Source: SVQP01 sp045594705 | GTDB taxonomy: Bacteria > Bacillota > Clostridia > Oscillospirales > CAG-272 | Length of the DNA: 64,000 nt | Reading direction: 5' to 3' | NCBI GenBank assembly: GCA_045594705.1 | Contig: JAZNZB010000081.1 | Coordinates: forward strand, 1 to 64,000 | Shown here: positions 34,805-43,423 of the stretch, piece after piece | How positions within the stretch are numbered: the first letter of the stretch is position 1 | Layout of the letters: the number at the start of each line of letters is the position of its first letter | Notes under the pieces: generated by a model | Database searches by the model: none | The model's input: only the letters and a program-made list of their open reading frames with translations | Told to the model about the DNA's origin: nothing | Position numbers and translations under genes: made by a program

Positions 34805-36886
34805 ATGAATCAACAAAAAATCCCACGCAGAATTTTTATTCTCGCCATCATCTTTTGTGTTGTCTGCCTGCTTTACGTTTTTCGCTTGGTCGGTATTGTA
34901 CTGACAGGTGAAAAGCCTGTTATACAGGATCACTCGTTCGTATACGTCACCGTCAATGCTGCGCGCGGGCAGATCTATGACCGAAACGGTGTTCCGCTTG
35001 TGACCAACAAGTACGTTTACAATCTCGTGCTGGACGATCAGACCCTGCCCGATGACGATTACGATCGAAATAAAGGCCTTTTACTGCTCCTGCACGTATT
35101 TTCTCACTCGTCCGAAGCGGATCACCGCACCAAGGATCTCTATCCCTTTGTCGGTACGTATCCCGATCTGACCTATCATTCCGACGTATCAGAGGATACT
35201 ACCATGCGTTACAGACTCGTGCGCCGTTTGGCAGCCAATGAGCTGGAGGACGACGTCAAAACGCACACGGTTGCATCTCTTGAGGCTTATTACGCAGAGC
35301 ACCCCGAGGATTTTCCAACTGCTGAAACAGTAGTGAAATATTATCTGAAAAAATACGGTCTGAACGAGCAGAATCAGGATCAGAATCTTTATACCGACGC
35401 ACAGATCGACGCACTTTTACGCCTTTATTACGATATGGAGTGCAACAATTTCGGCGGGCTCAATCCATACACGCTTGCAACCGACATCTCTCTTTCGCTG
35501 ATCACCGAGATCAAAGAGCACGCCATCCCTGGCGTGACCTTTGCCTATACGGTACAGCGTCAGTACGAATACCCCGGCTATGCCTCGCATATTCTCGGAA
35601 ATATCGGTCAGATCTACGCCGAGGACTGGGAATATTACAAAGATCTTGGCTACAACATGAACGATGTTGTGGGTATTTCGGGCTGCGAATATGCATTTGA
35701 AAGCTATCTGCGCGGCATTTCGGGCACAAAGGTATTGGAATTTGACGCAAAGGGAAATTTGGTGGGCGAATACTATGAATCCATGCCCGTGGCAGGTAAG
35801 GACGTTTATCTGACCATTGATATCAATCTTCAGATCGCAGCCGAGGACGGCCTTGCCGAAAATATCAAATATATCCGTGACCGCGGATATAACAAGGACT
35901 GTCAATCCGGTTCTCTGGTAGCCATGCATCCAACCACAGGTGAAGTATTGGCAATTGCCTCTTATCCTACCTTTGATCTGACTACCTACAACCTTGACTA
36001 TTCTGATCTGTACGCAGATCCCGCGCAGCCACTCTTAAACCGCGCGCTGCAGGGTCTTTACGCACCCGGTTCGACCTTCAAGCTGGGTATGGTGGTAGCA
36101 GGCATGCAGGAGGGTGTGGTACAAGCCTCTACACCTTTACTGTGCGAAGGCACTTATACGGGGCTTGGCAGCGGATATCAGCCCAAATGCACGGGTGTGC
36201 ACGGCAATATCAATGCGCCAAACGCTATTTGCGTTTCCTGTAACTGCTATTTTTACGAGCTTGGCAGGCAGCTGGGCATTGAAAAAATGAATCGGTACTG
36301 TGATTTTTACGGTTTTGGTAAGAAAACCGGCGTAGAGCTTTACGAGGAGATCGGCATTTTAGCGGGAGAGACCTACCGTGAGCAAAACGGACTTGCCACC
36401 TGGCAGCCGGGCGATACCATTGCTGCTGCCATCGGTCAGTCGGATAACTCCTTTACGCCCATTCAGATCGCATCCTACCTTTGCACATTACTCAACGGCG
36501 GAACTCGGTATTCAGCGCATTTGCTTGGATCTGTCAACACGTATTTTACCAACGAAACGGCTGTGAAGGTAGAGCCGAAGGTGCTCTCCGAGCTTTCCAT
36601 TGCGCAAAATACACTGGATACCGTCAAGCTTGGCATGAAAATGATGGTGGAGGAAAGCGCGACTGTCAGCTATTTCATGAGAAACGTGCCTGTAACGGTT
36701 GGCGGAAAAACAGGTACGGCACAGATTGGGCAAGGGCTGATCGACAACGCACTGTTCGTATGCGCTGCTCCCTATGATGATCCTGAGATCGTGATCTCGG
36801 TCGTCATTGAAAAGGGCGCGGGCGGCTCGTATTCTTCTCTTTCCGCTGCACGCGTGCTGGAGGCATATTACGCAGGGAAAAATTAA
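34805..36886 (+). CDS. mrdA: Penicillin-binding protein 2 (elongasome transpeptidase)
   Basis: The class B PBP cross-links peptidoglycan during elongation. The 693-residue protein has an N-terminal membrane helix (about 10-32), a dimerisation domain with ARGQIYDRNG at about 52, and a transpeptidase domain with STFK (423-426), SCN (478-480) and KTGTA (635-639). All three catalytic motifs are intact. It starts 4 nt after mreB, so the pair is co-translated. The long region at about 90-240 is richer in acidic residues than usual. SpoVD-type function cannot be excluded. Confidence 0.94.
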   Translation: MNQQKIPRRIFILAIIFCVVCLLYVFRLVGIVLTGEKPVIQDHSFVYVTVNAARGQIYDRNGVPLVTNKYVYNLVLDDQTLPDDDYDRNKGLLLLLHVFSHSSEADHRTKDLYPFVGTYPDLTYHSDVSEDTTMRYRLVRRLAANELEDDVKTHTVASLEAYYAEHPEDFPTAETVVKYYLKKYGLNEQNQDQNLYTDAQIDALLRLYYDMECNNFGGLNPYTLATDISLSLITEIKEHAIPGVTFAYTVQRQYEYPGYASHILGNIGQIYAEDWEYYKDLGYNMNDVVGISGCEYAFESYLRGISGTKVLEFDAKGNLVGEYYESMPVAGKDVYLTIDINLQIAAEDGLAENIKYIRDRGYNKDCQSGSLVAMHPTTGEVLAIASYPTFDLTTYNLDYSDLYADPAQPLLNRALQGLYAPGSTFKLGMVVAGMQEGVVQASTPLLCEGTYTGLGSGYQPKCTGVHGNINAPNAICVSCNCYFYELGRQLGIEKMNRYCDFYGFGKKTGVELYEEIGILAGETYREQNGLATWQPGDTIAAAIGQSDNSFTPIQIASYLCTLLNGGTRYSAHLLGSVNTYFTNETAVKVEPKVLSELSIAQNTLDTVKLGMKMMVEESATVSYFMRNVPVTVGGKTGTAQIGQGLIDNALFVCAAPYDDPEIVISVVIEKGAGGSYSSLSAARVLEAYYAGKN

Positions 36887-36981
36887 ATTTTTATTAAAAA
36901 GGGAGGCATTTTTGCTTTCCTTTTTTCATGTTTGTTGCAAAAATGGTGAGACCCTCTCTTACGTCACATGAAAATTATTTA

Positions 36982-37085
36982 TGTAGGGGAGGATATTATC
37001 CTCCCGCACGCGATAAGACGAGAACGTATTCAGCATTACATCATGAAAACCCATTTCCTGCGGGAAGATAATATCTTCCCCTACA
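36982..37085. repeat. Inverted pair of TGTAGGGGA palindromic units
   Basis: Arms at 36982-37008 and 37059-37085 are inverted copies with two mismatches. Each arm is itself a near-palindrome (GGGAGGATATTATCCTCCC type). A third member of the family lies at 39132-39160. It occupies the 365-nt gap between PBP2 and the marR promoter; the rest of that gap shows nothing else. Confidence 0.85.
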
Positions 37086-37181
37086 CACATTGATCGCATT
37101 AAAATTTGTAGGAAATGGGCAATTTGCTTACAAATAACTACTCCCTTTTTTTGAAAATTTTTCAAAACTCAACAAAGACCC

Positions 37182-37210
37182 TTGACAAAAGTCCGATTTA
37201 GGACTATAAT
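37182..37210 (+). promoter_or_regulatory. Consensus promoter of the marR-popT-pssA operon
   Basis: TTGACA-17-TATAAT, 41 nt before the marR ATG. The spacer is filled by operator 1. Confidence 0.9.
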
Positions 37211-37236
37211 AATTGCATAAAGTCCGAAATAGGACT
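37190..37236. promoter_or_regulatory. Two probable MarR operators, AGTCCNNNNNNGGACT
   Basis: AGTCCGATTTAGGACT (37190-37205) lies in the promoter spacer and AGTCCGAAATAGGACT (37221-37236) lies just downstream of the -10. The dyads are 31 bp apart (about three helical turns). Their position directly before a marR gene suggests autoregulation by occlusion of RNA polymerase. Confidence 0.85.
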
Positions 37237-37251
37237 TTTTTGGAGGTATCC

Positions 37252-37689
37252 ATGCAACTAATCGATCAATTTCACACGCAAATCAAAGAATATCTGAATA
37301 CTTACCAGAATGCCATCGGACAAAATTCGATCTCAATCAACGAATTTTTTGTATGGTCATCGCTGACAGAGCAGAACAGTGAATATACCCAACAGGATCT
37401 TTGCACTATCTGGTCCTTGCCCAAACAAACGGTCAATTCGATCGTCACGCAAATGATTTTGAAAAAATACGCACGCCTGGAGCACGTGCCCGGACAGCGC
37501 AAAAGAAAGATCATTCGCTTGACTGAGGAAGGAAAAAAGCGCGGTCAAAGCATAGTTGATCCCATTTCCAAGGCTGAGCAAAGAGCCTTTGAAAAAATGA
37601 CCCCCGAACAATTTAAGGCTATGATACAGATGTTTGAGCAATATATTTCAATCGTTCGGGGAGAATTTGAGGGCAAGGATCATGACTAA
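37252..37689 (+). CDS. MarR-family transcriptional regulator
   Basis: The 145-residue protein has a winged helix-turn-helix: QQDLCTIWSLPKQTVNSIVTQMILKKYARL, then the wing GQRKRKIIRLTEEGKKRG. Flanking helices form the dimer domain. ATG 37252 follows TGGAGG at 5 nt spacing; the longer open frame upstream runs through the operators. It overlaps popT by 8 nt. It likely represses its own operon through the two AGTCC dyads. The ligand is unknown but could relate to membrane or wall lipid stress, judging by the downstream genes. Confidence 0.95.
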   Translation: MQLIDQFHTQIKEYLNTYQNAIGQNSISINEFFVWSSLTEQNSEYTQQDLCTIWSLPKQTVNSIVTQMILKKYARLEHVPGQRKRKIIRLTEEGKKRGQSIVDPISKAEQRAFEKMTPEQFKAMIQMFEQYISIVRGEFEGKDHD

Positions 37690-38512
37690 AATGCTTCTTA
37701 GGTCCTTGCTTTACGTATTTCAGGGCGCGATCGTAGGCGTGGGTGCCATCCTGCCCGGTATCAGCGGTGGCGTTCTTTGTGTCGTATTCGGTATTTACGA
37801 GCCTATGATGGAATTTTTGTCAAACCCCATCAAATGCTTCAAAAAGCACCTTGGAATCCTAATTCCGTTTGCCATCGGTTGGGCACTTGGCTTTGTTCTG
37901 CTTGCCAAGGCGGTGGAATTTGTTTTTGGTCTATGCCAGCCTGCGGCACTTATGCTCTTTTTCGGTCTGATTTGCGGCACCTTGCCGGAAATGCTGGTTT
38001 TCAAGGATACACAAGAGGGTAACACTTCAAAGAGCTGGATGCCCTTTGTCATTTCCCTATCCTTTGCATACCTTCTCTTTCATCTGATTGAGGTTGGCGT
38101 GCAGGCCACGCTTGCTCCCTCGTTTTTAGCCTTTATTTTCTGCGGCGTTTTGTGGGGACTTTCCACCATCGTGCCCGGCATGACCTCCTCAGCCATCCTG
38201 ATCGAGCTTGGGCTTTACGAGCCTCTGACCTATGGTATAGGCTCTCTCAAGCTGCCTGTATTGATCCCTTTTCTGATCGGTATCGTTGCAACAGTTTTAT
38301 TGCTGGCACGTCTGATCAACATGCTTTATAAAAAGCACAATTTACTGATGTGCCGTGTCATTCTCGGCTTTGTCATTGCATCCTCTCTCAAAATTATTCC
38401 CACCGATTTCTTGTCCCCTACCGTGATGATCGTATCCATTGTCTGCTTTATCGCAGGTCTTGCAGCCGCGCGCGCCATGGACGTTTGGAGTGCACATCAC
38501 CAACATCACTAA
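37682..38512 (+). CDS. popT: DUF368 protein, probable polyprenyl-phosphate transporter PopT
   Basis: The 276-residue protein has about eight membrane helices and the DUF368 signature GAIVGVGAILPGISGGVLCVVFGIYEPMM near the N terminus. It is mirrored by WGLSTIVPGMTSSAILIELGLYEPL in the second half (inverted internal repeat). DUF368 proteins have been shown to recycle undecaprenyl phosphate across the membrane for wall synthesis. The start MTKMLLR overlaps the end of marR by 8 nt. Context with pssA fits an envelope-lipid operon. Confidence 0.9.
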   Translation: MTKMLLRSLLYVFQGAIVGVGAILPGISGGVLCVVFGIYEPMMEFLSNPIKCFKKHLGILIPFAIGWALGFVLLAKAVEFVFGLCQPAALMLFFGLICGTLPEMLVFKDTQEGNTSKSWMPFVISLSFAYLLFHLIEVGVQATLAPSFLAFIFCGVLWGLSTIVPGMTSSAILIELGLYEPLTYGIGSLKLPVLIPFLIGIVATVLLLARLINMLYKKHNLLMCRVILGFVIASSLKIIPTDFLSPTVMIVSIVCFIAGLAAARAMDVWSAHHQHH

Positions 38513-38523
38513 AGGAGCTTACT

Positions 38524-39123
38524 ATGCGCTTGATTGGTTTTTATAATTACACGGTCATTTTGACCTACATAAGCTTGTTTTCATCTCTGCTTGGCATTAA
38601 ATTTGCCTTTGATGGCAACGCTTTTGCCGCTATGGCGTGTCTGGCAATCTCGGGTATTTGTGACATGTTTGACGGCGTAGTGGCAAGATCCAAGAAAAAC
38701 AGAACGGCTGACGAGAAAAATTTCGGCATTCAGCTGGATTCTCTTTGCGACGTGATCTGCTTTGGCGCATTTCCTGCCATTTTCCTGTACTTTAACGGTG
38801 TGGACTCTGTTGTAGGCATAATTCTGCTGATGTTATTTGTGCTTTGCGCGGTGATTCGCCTTGCATTCTTTAACGTGCTGGAGATCAAACGCCAGCAGAC
38901 CGAGGGCGGCGTAACAAAGAAATACAGAGGATTGCCCGTGACCTCGATCGCCATCATTCTTCCGCTGACCTTTTTGCTGCATTACGTCCTTCCCGAAAAC
39001 GTTATGACCGTGATTTATTACGTGCTGACCGTTGTCGTTCCTTTCTTGTTCGTGCTGGACGTGGGCATTCCCAAATTCTGCGTGGATAAGATTTTTGCAA
39101 AGAAAAAAGAAAAACGCTCGTAA
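38524..39123 (+). CDS. pssA: CDP-diacylglycerol--serine O-phosphatidyltransferase
   Basis: The 199-residue protein has about six membrane helices and makes phosphatidylserine. The CDP-alcohol phosphotransferase motif is complete in its residues: D-G-V-V-A-R, then G-I-Q-L-D-S-L-C-D. However, the distance between AR and G is 12 residues rather than the usual 8. KYRGLPVTSIAIILP matches the PssA type. AAAGGAG lies upstream of ATG 38524. It is the last gene of the marR operon. Confidence 0.92.
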   Translation: MRLIGFYNYTVILTYISLFSSLLGIKFAFDGNAFAAMACLAISGICDMFDGVVARSKKNRTADEKNFGIQLDSLCDVICFGAFPAIFLYFNGVDSVVGIILLMLFVLCAVIRLAFFNVLEIKRQQTEGGVTKKYRGLPVTSIAIILPLTFLLHYVLPENVMTVIYYVLTVVVPFLFVLDVGIPKFCVDKIFAKKKEKRS

Positions 39124-39131
39124 ACCGTTTT

Positions 39132-39160
39132 CGGGCAGGAGCATGATATGCTCCCCTACA
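39132..39160. repeat. Single TGTAGGGGA-family palindromic unit
   Basis: CGGGCAGGAGCATGATATGCTCCCCTACA type unit: GGAGCAT/ATGCTCC forms a hairpin. It is an inverted relative of the units at 36982-37085. A possibly degenerate second unit follows at about 39178-39201. Confidence 0.7.
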
Positions 39161-39230
39161 CAAGAGTCATTTCTGTCGTGGGGCGACCATCTGTCGTCCG
39201 ACTGCGACAACTGATTTATTAGAATATATG

Positions 39231-39272
39231 AAAAACAGGGGCTTCTTCACATAAAGGAGCCCCTGTTTTTTT
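39231..39272. terminator. Bidirectional terminator between pssA and copA
   Basis: AAAAACAGGGGCT pairs with AGCCCCTGTTTTT around a loop, with a T-run on each strand, between convergent genes. Confidence 0.85.
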
Positions 39273-39281
39273 CATGTCATT

Positions 39282-41819
39282 TTATCTGATTTTCGCGGGA
39301 TAACCCTCTTGTGTCACGCTCTTGACCAGATCCTCGGGCTTTTTGCCGGTATAGGTCACGGTTGCGGTATTGTTATCAAGATCGACCTCGACTGCCTTGA
39401 CACCCTTGACGCCCTCAAGAGCCTTTTTGACGTGCGCGACGCACTTCTGGCACATCATGCCTTGTACGTCCATCACAATGATCTGTTCTGCCATTGTATT
39501 TTTACCTCTCTTTTTATGATGAATTGTATACTTGACGCCGTCCTTGTATTTTGCCGGCTTTTTGAGTCTTAGTGAATTGAGCACCACGCTGACCGAGGAA
39601 AAGCTCATGGCCACCGAGGCGATCATGGGACTGAGCACAATGCCCACGGGTGCAAGCACGCCTGCCGCCAGCGGAATGCAGATGCTGTTATAGATCAGTG
39701 CCCAAAACAGATTTTGCTGAATAATTTTTACAGTTTCGCGGGAGAGCCTGATGGCCTGCACCACACCGAACAGAGAATTTTTGGAAAGTACCGCATCGGC
39801 CGAATCAATGGCAACCTCTGTACCCGAGCCAATGGCAATGCCCACGTCGGCACGCGCCAGGGCAGGAGCGTCGTTGATGCCGTCGCCCACCATGGCCGTT
39901 TTTCCCTTTTGACAGTATTCGCGGATGATTCTTTCCTTATCGTCCGGCAAAAGCGACGCGTGTACGGTGGAAATGCCTGCCTCTTTTGCAATGGCAGCAG
40001 CCGTTGTGGGATTATCGCCCGTCAGCATGACCGTCGTAATGCCCATATCGGAAAGTGCAGATACGGTCCTTGCACTTTCCTCCTTGATCGGGTCGGAAAT
40101 ACCTATCATACCAAGTGTGTACCCGTCCGCAGATACGGCTACAACCGTCATTCCCTTGGTCTGACATGCATCAAACGCATTTTGGTGCTGCTCTGTAAAT
40201 ACAACGCCATTTTCAATTAAGAATTTCGGCTTACCGACTAAAATTTTCTTTCCGTCCACCACGGCACCGATGCCGTTGCCCACACTGGAAAAATGATCTG
40301 TCACCGATTGTAATGCGACGTTTTTTTCTTCTGCATAACTGCATATTGCAGCCGACAGCGGATGCGCCGAAAAGCTTTCGGCAGCATATGCATACGAAAT
40401 CAGCTCTTTCTCATTTGCACTGTCAAAGACTTCAACGTGTGACACGGCAGGCTTGCCCTTGGTCAACGTGCCGGTCTTATCCATGAGCACGTATTCCACC
40501 TCGTGCAAGGCCTCTAAGGTTTCTCCGTTCTTGATCAATACACCCTCGCCCGCGCCTCTGCCCGTGCCCACCATAATGGCAGTAGGGGTGGCAAGTCCGA
40601 GTGCACAAGGACAGGAAATAACCAATACAGAAATTGCACTTCTCAACGCTTGGTTGATATCTCCACCCGTTGCAATCAGCCATACCACGACAGTGATCAG
40701 TGAAATTGCCATCACGCTCGGCACAAAGATCGCGCTGACCTTATCCGCCACGCGGGCAATGGGTGCTTTGGAGGAAGCAGCATCCTCCAGGAGATTGATA
40801 ATCTTTTGCAGTGCAGTATCCTGTCCGACACGATCTACACGCACAGTCAGATATCCGCTGACCAAGGTACACGCACCGCTGACCACGTCGCCCACACCCT
40901 TTTCAATCGGAATGCTCTCGCCACTCAAGGGAGATTCGTCCACGCCTCCGTGTCCTTCCAGTACGGTTCCGTCCACGGGAATGGCCTGCCCCTGCTTGAC
41001 GATGACCACGTCACCCACGACCAGCTCGGAAATGGGCAACTGCACGTGCTCACTGCCCCGGATAACGGTTGCCTCGTCGGGCAAAAGCGACGCCAACGCA
41101 CGCACGGCCGCTCCCGCCTTATTTTTTGCTCTGCCCTCAAGCATCTTTCCAAGCGATACCAGCGTGACGATCATGGCCGAGGACTCCAGATACAGCGAAT
41201 GCATCCAGGAATGCAGCATTTCGACGTTACCCGTAGTGCTTGCAATGCCGATTTCCACAGCTGCCCACACACCGTAAATAAACGCCGCAGACGAGCCGAT
41301 GGCGATCAAGGTATCCATATTGGGGGAAAGATGGAAAAGTGCGCGGAAACCGCGGAAAAAGAAGCCGTAATTCAAAATCAGCACAGGCAGCGTCAATATC
41401 ATCTGTAAAAGCACGAACGAAAGCGCGTATTCCGGCTCGGAAAAAAACTGCAAGAACGGCACACCGAACATATTTCCCATGGATACAAACATCAAAAGTC
41501 CGGTCAGAAATGCGCTGAGCAAAAACCTGACAAGTACTGCCTTTTGTTGCTTTTGCTCTCCATGTGCCGATTTGCTTTGCTCCGCATTTTCTGTCAGCGC
41601 ATATCCCGCCGACTTGATTTTTGCAGCAAGCCTTTTTTCTATTTTTTTGATATCTCCCGCACTGTATGTGTCGGGATAGGTCACACTTAAGGAATTGGTC
41701 AGAAGGCTGACGGTAAATTCGATCTGCTCACTGCCAAGCACGGCACCCGCGGCACGCTCGACGTGGCTGACGCAGGCCGCGCACATCATACCCTTGACTC
41801 CATATCTGATTTTTTGCAT
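39282..41819 (-). CDS. copA: Copper-type P1B ATPase CopA with a CopZ-like domain fused at the C terminus
   Basis: The 845-residue protein exports copper(I). It has an N-terminal metal-binding domain with GMMCAAC (Cys13, Cys16), eight membrane helices, the CPC motif in ISCPCALGLATP, DKTGTL phosphorylation site, HP motif (SAHPLSAAI), TGDN and GDGINDAPAL. After the normal end (about 770), an extra 70-residue CopZ-like chaperone domain is joined in frame, with GMMCQKC (Cys790, Cys793). A Met (at 39494-39492) starts this unit with a GAGAGG ribosome-binding-like sequence before it. It is an apparent fusion of copA and copZ, possibly with internal translation. Confidence 0.95.
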   Translation of the reverse strand: MQKIRYGVKGMMCAACVSHVERAAGAVLGSEQIEFTVSLLTNSLSVTYPDTYSAGDIKKIEKRLAAKIKSAGYALTENAEQSKSAHGEQKQQKAVLVRFLLSAFLTGLLMFVSMGNMFGVPFLQFFSEPEYALSFVLLQMILTLPVLILNYGFFFRGFRALFHLSPNMDTLIAIGSSAAFIYGVWAAVEIGIASTTGNVEMLHSWMHSLYLESSAMIVTLVSLGKMLEGRAKNKAGAAVRALASLLPDEATVIRGSEHVQLPISELVVGDVVIVKQGQAIPVDGTVLEGHGGVDESPLSGESIPIEKGVGDVVSGACTLVSGYLTVRVDRVGQDTALQKIINLLEDAASSKAPIARVADKVSAIFVPSVMAISLITVVVWLIATGGDINQALRSAISVLVISCPCALGLATPTAIMVGTGRGAGEGVLIKNGETLEALHEVEYVLMDKTGTLTKGKPAVSHVEVFDSANEKELISYAYAAESFSAHPLSAAICSYAEEKNVALQSVTDHFSSVGNGIGAVVDGKKILVGKPKFLIENGVVFTEQHQNAFDACQTKGMTVVAVSADGYTLGMIGISDPIKEESARTVSALSDMGITTVMLTGDNPTTAAAIAKEAGISTVHASLLPDDKERIIREYCQKGKTAMVGDGINDAPALARADVGIAIGSGTEVAIDSADAVLSKNSLFGVVQAIRLSRETVKIIQQNLFWALIYNSICIPLAAGVLAPVGIVLSPMIASVAMSFSSVSVVLNSLRLKKPAKYKDGVKYTIHHKKRGKNTMAEQIIVMDVQGMMCQKCVAHVKKALEGVKGVKAVEVDLDNNTATVTYTGKKPEDLVKSVTQEGYPAKIR

Positions 41820-41864
41820 TTTTCATCTCTTTTCATAAAAAATTTACAATTACAGTTTCAACTT

Positions 41865-41893
41865 ATTATATCGCAAATATGAAGCAAAAACAA
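41865..41893 (-). promoter_or_regulatory. Possible copA promoter
   Basis: On the minus strand, TTGTTT and TATAAT have a 17-nt spacer, about 46 nt before the ATG. No clear CsoR or CopY box was found. Confidence 0.5.
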
Positions 41894-41948
41894 GAAAAAA
41901 ATGTAAACTTTTTTGTTTCAAACCGCGCAAAAAATGGTGTATATGGGG

Positions 41949-41977
41949 TTGCTTTTGCGACTAATATATGTTATAAT
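41949..41977 (+). promoter_or_regulatory. Probable dnaA promoter
   Basis: TTGCTT and TATAAT have a 17-nt spacer in a very AT-rich stretch with overlapping TATAAT-like hexamers, 58 nt before dnaA. Confidence 0.6.
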
Positions 41978-42034
41978 ATAATATAACTATAATTATATAT
42001 AAATTTAAGTTACCCATATGGGAAAGGAAACATA

Positions 42035-43423
42035 ATGGAAATACTGGATCTGCTTAACGCACTCTGGGACGGAATCAAGGAATACTATCGAGACACGCTC
42101 GGAGACCTGATCTGCGACGTCTGGTTCGGTGGCTTGGAAATTCAAAGCTTTGAAAATAATACCATTGTCATGGTGACACCGTCCGAGATCAAAATCAACG
42201 TGATCAAAAGTAAATATCTGCCTGAAATCAAACAAAAGTTTTCGGAAAATCTCGGAATGGACGTAAACGTGGAGCTGCGCTTTTCGGGAGACACCAAGGG
42301 AATGGAATCCTTGCGTGACCGTTTTGTGCGTGCTGCGCAAAATGAGGTAAGCACACCGGCAGCCGAGCAGCCTGCTCAGAAGCCTACTCTCGGCTCGACC
42401 ATGCCTCCCTTCAAATTTGAATACACCTTTGATAATTTCATCGTCGGAAACTCCAACAAGTTTGCACACGCTGCCTGTGTAGCTGTGGCAAACCATCCTG
42501 CAACCGACTATAATCCGCTCTTTATATACGGCCCTTCGGGTATCGGTAAAACGCACTTGCTCTACGCCATTACCAATGAGTTCAAGCGCAAGCGTCCCGA
42601 TATCAAGGTCATTTACATCAAGAGTGAGGACTTTACCAATCAGATGATCGACTGTATGGCCCGCCGCAATATGAACGAATTCCGCGAGAAATACCGCAGC
42701 TGCGATATTCTTATGATCGACGATATTCAGTTCATCGCAGGTAAGGTTTCCACGCAAGAGGAATTTTTCCACACCTTCAACGCTCTGCACGAGGACGGCA
42801 AGCAGATCATTCTGACCTCGGACAAGCCTCCCAGAGAGATCAAGACCTTGGAGGACAGACTGATCACGAGATTTGAATGGGGACTGATCGCAGACATTCA
42901 GCCGCCGGATCACGAGCTGCGCATGGCCATTATCAAAAAGAAGGCCGATCAGGTAGGCATTGAAATTTCGGACGAGGTGCTGGAATTTCTTGCAGAAAAC
43001 CTGCGCTCCAATATCCGACAGATCGAGGGCGCTGTGCGAAAGCTGAGTGCGATCGGATTTGTGTACGGCAAGGTGATCACCATGGACGTGGCCCGTGGCT
43101 GCATTGACGAGCTGCTTGGCGGCGCTGAGCCGGTAAACGTGACAGTGGACAAGATCTTTACCGCAGTTTATAAAAAATACGGCATCAAGAAAGAAGAGAT
43201 TCTGGGTGAGCGCCGTACCAAGGATATTGCTCAGGCAAGACACATTGCCATCTACCTGATCCGCAACATTACCGACATGTCCTTCCCCGGCATCGGTAAG
43301 ATCCTCAATCGCAACCACACCACCGTTATCTCCTCGATCGACACTGTGGAAAAGAAGATGATGGCTTCCACCTCCTTCTCTCTTGAAATCGATGAGCTGA
43401 TCAAGGCTGTGAAGGAAAGTTAA
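42035..43423 (+). CDS. dnaA: Chromosomal replication initiator DnaA
   Basis: DnaA opens oriC and loads the helicase. The 462-residue protein has domain I (about 1-85), a short linker, and the AAA+ domain with FDNFIVGNSNKFAHAA, Walker A GPSGIGKT (166-173) and LMIDDIQFIAG. The C-terminal HTH of domain IV has ISFPGIGKILNRNHTTVI type signature residues and binds DnaA boxes. GGGAAAGGAAA precedes the ATG. The following intergenic region carries the DnaA boxes. Confidence 0.99.
   Translation: MEILDLLNALWDGIKEYYRDTLGDLICDVWFGGLEIQSFENNTIVMVTPSEIKINVIKSKYLPEIKQKFSENLGMDVNVELRFSGDTKGMESLRDRFVRAAQNEVSTPAAEQPAQKPTLGSTMPPFKFEYTFDNFIVGNSNKFAHAACVAVANHPATDYNPLFIYGPSGIGKTHLLYAITNEFKRKRPDIKVIYIKSEDFTNQMIDCMARRNMNEFREKYRSCDILMIDDIQFIAGKVSTQEEFFHTFNALHEDGKQIILTSDKPPREIKTLEDRLITRFEWGLIADIQPPDHELRMAIIKKKADQVGIEISDEVLEFLAENLRSNIRQIEGAVRKLSAIGFVYGKVITMDVARGCIDELLGGAEPVNVTVDKIFTAVYKKYGIKKEEILGERRTKDIAQARHIAIYLIRNITDMSFPGIGKILNRNHTTVISSIDTVEKKMMASTSFSLEIDELIKAVKES

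Noticed and set aside
36887..36930. Terminator after PBP2 (AAAAAGGG...CCTTTTTT)
   Set aside because: The possible stem is short, AT-rich and mismatched. I could not support it with confidence.
41871..41905. CopY- or CsoR-type operator before copA
   Set aside because: TACAATTACA at 41844-41853 does not have the TACANNTGTA symmetry, and no GC-rich CsoR dyad was found.
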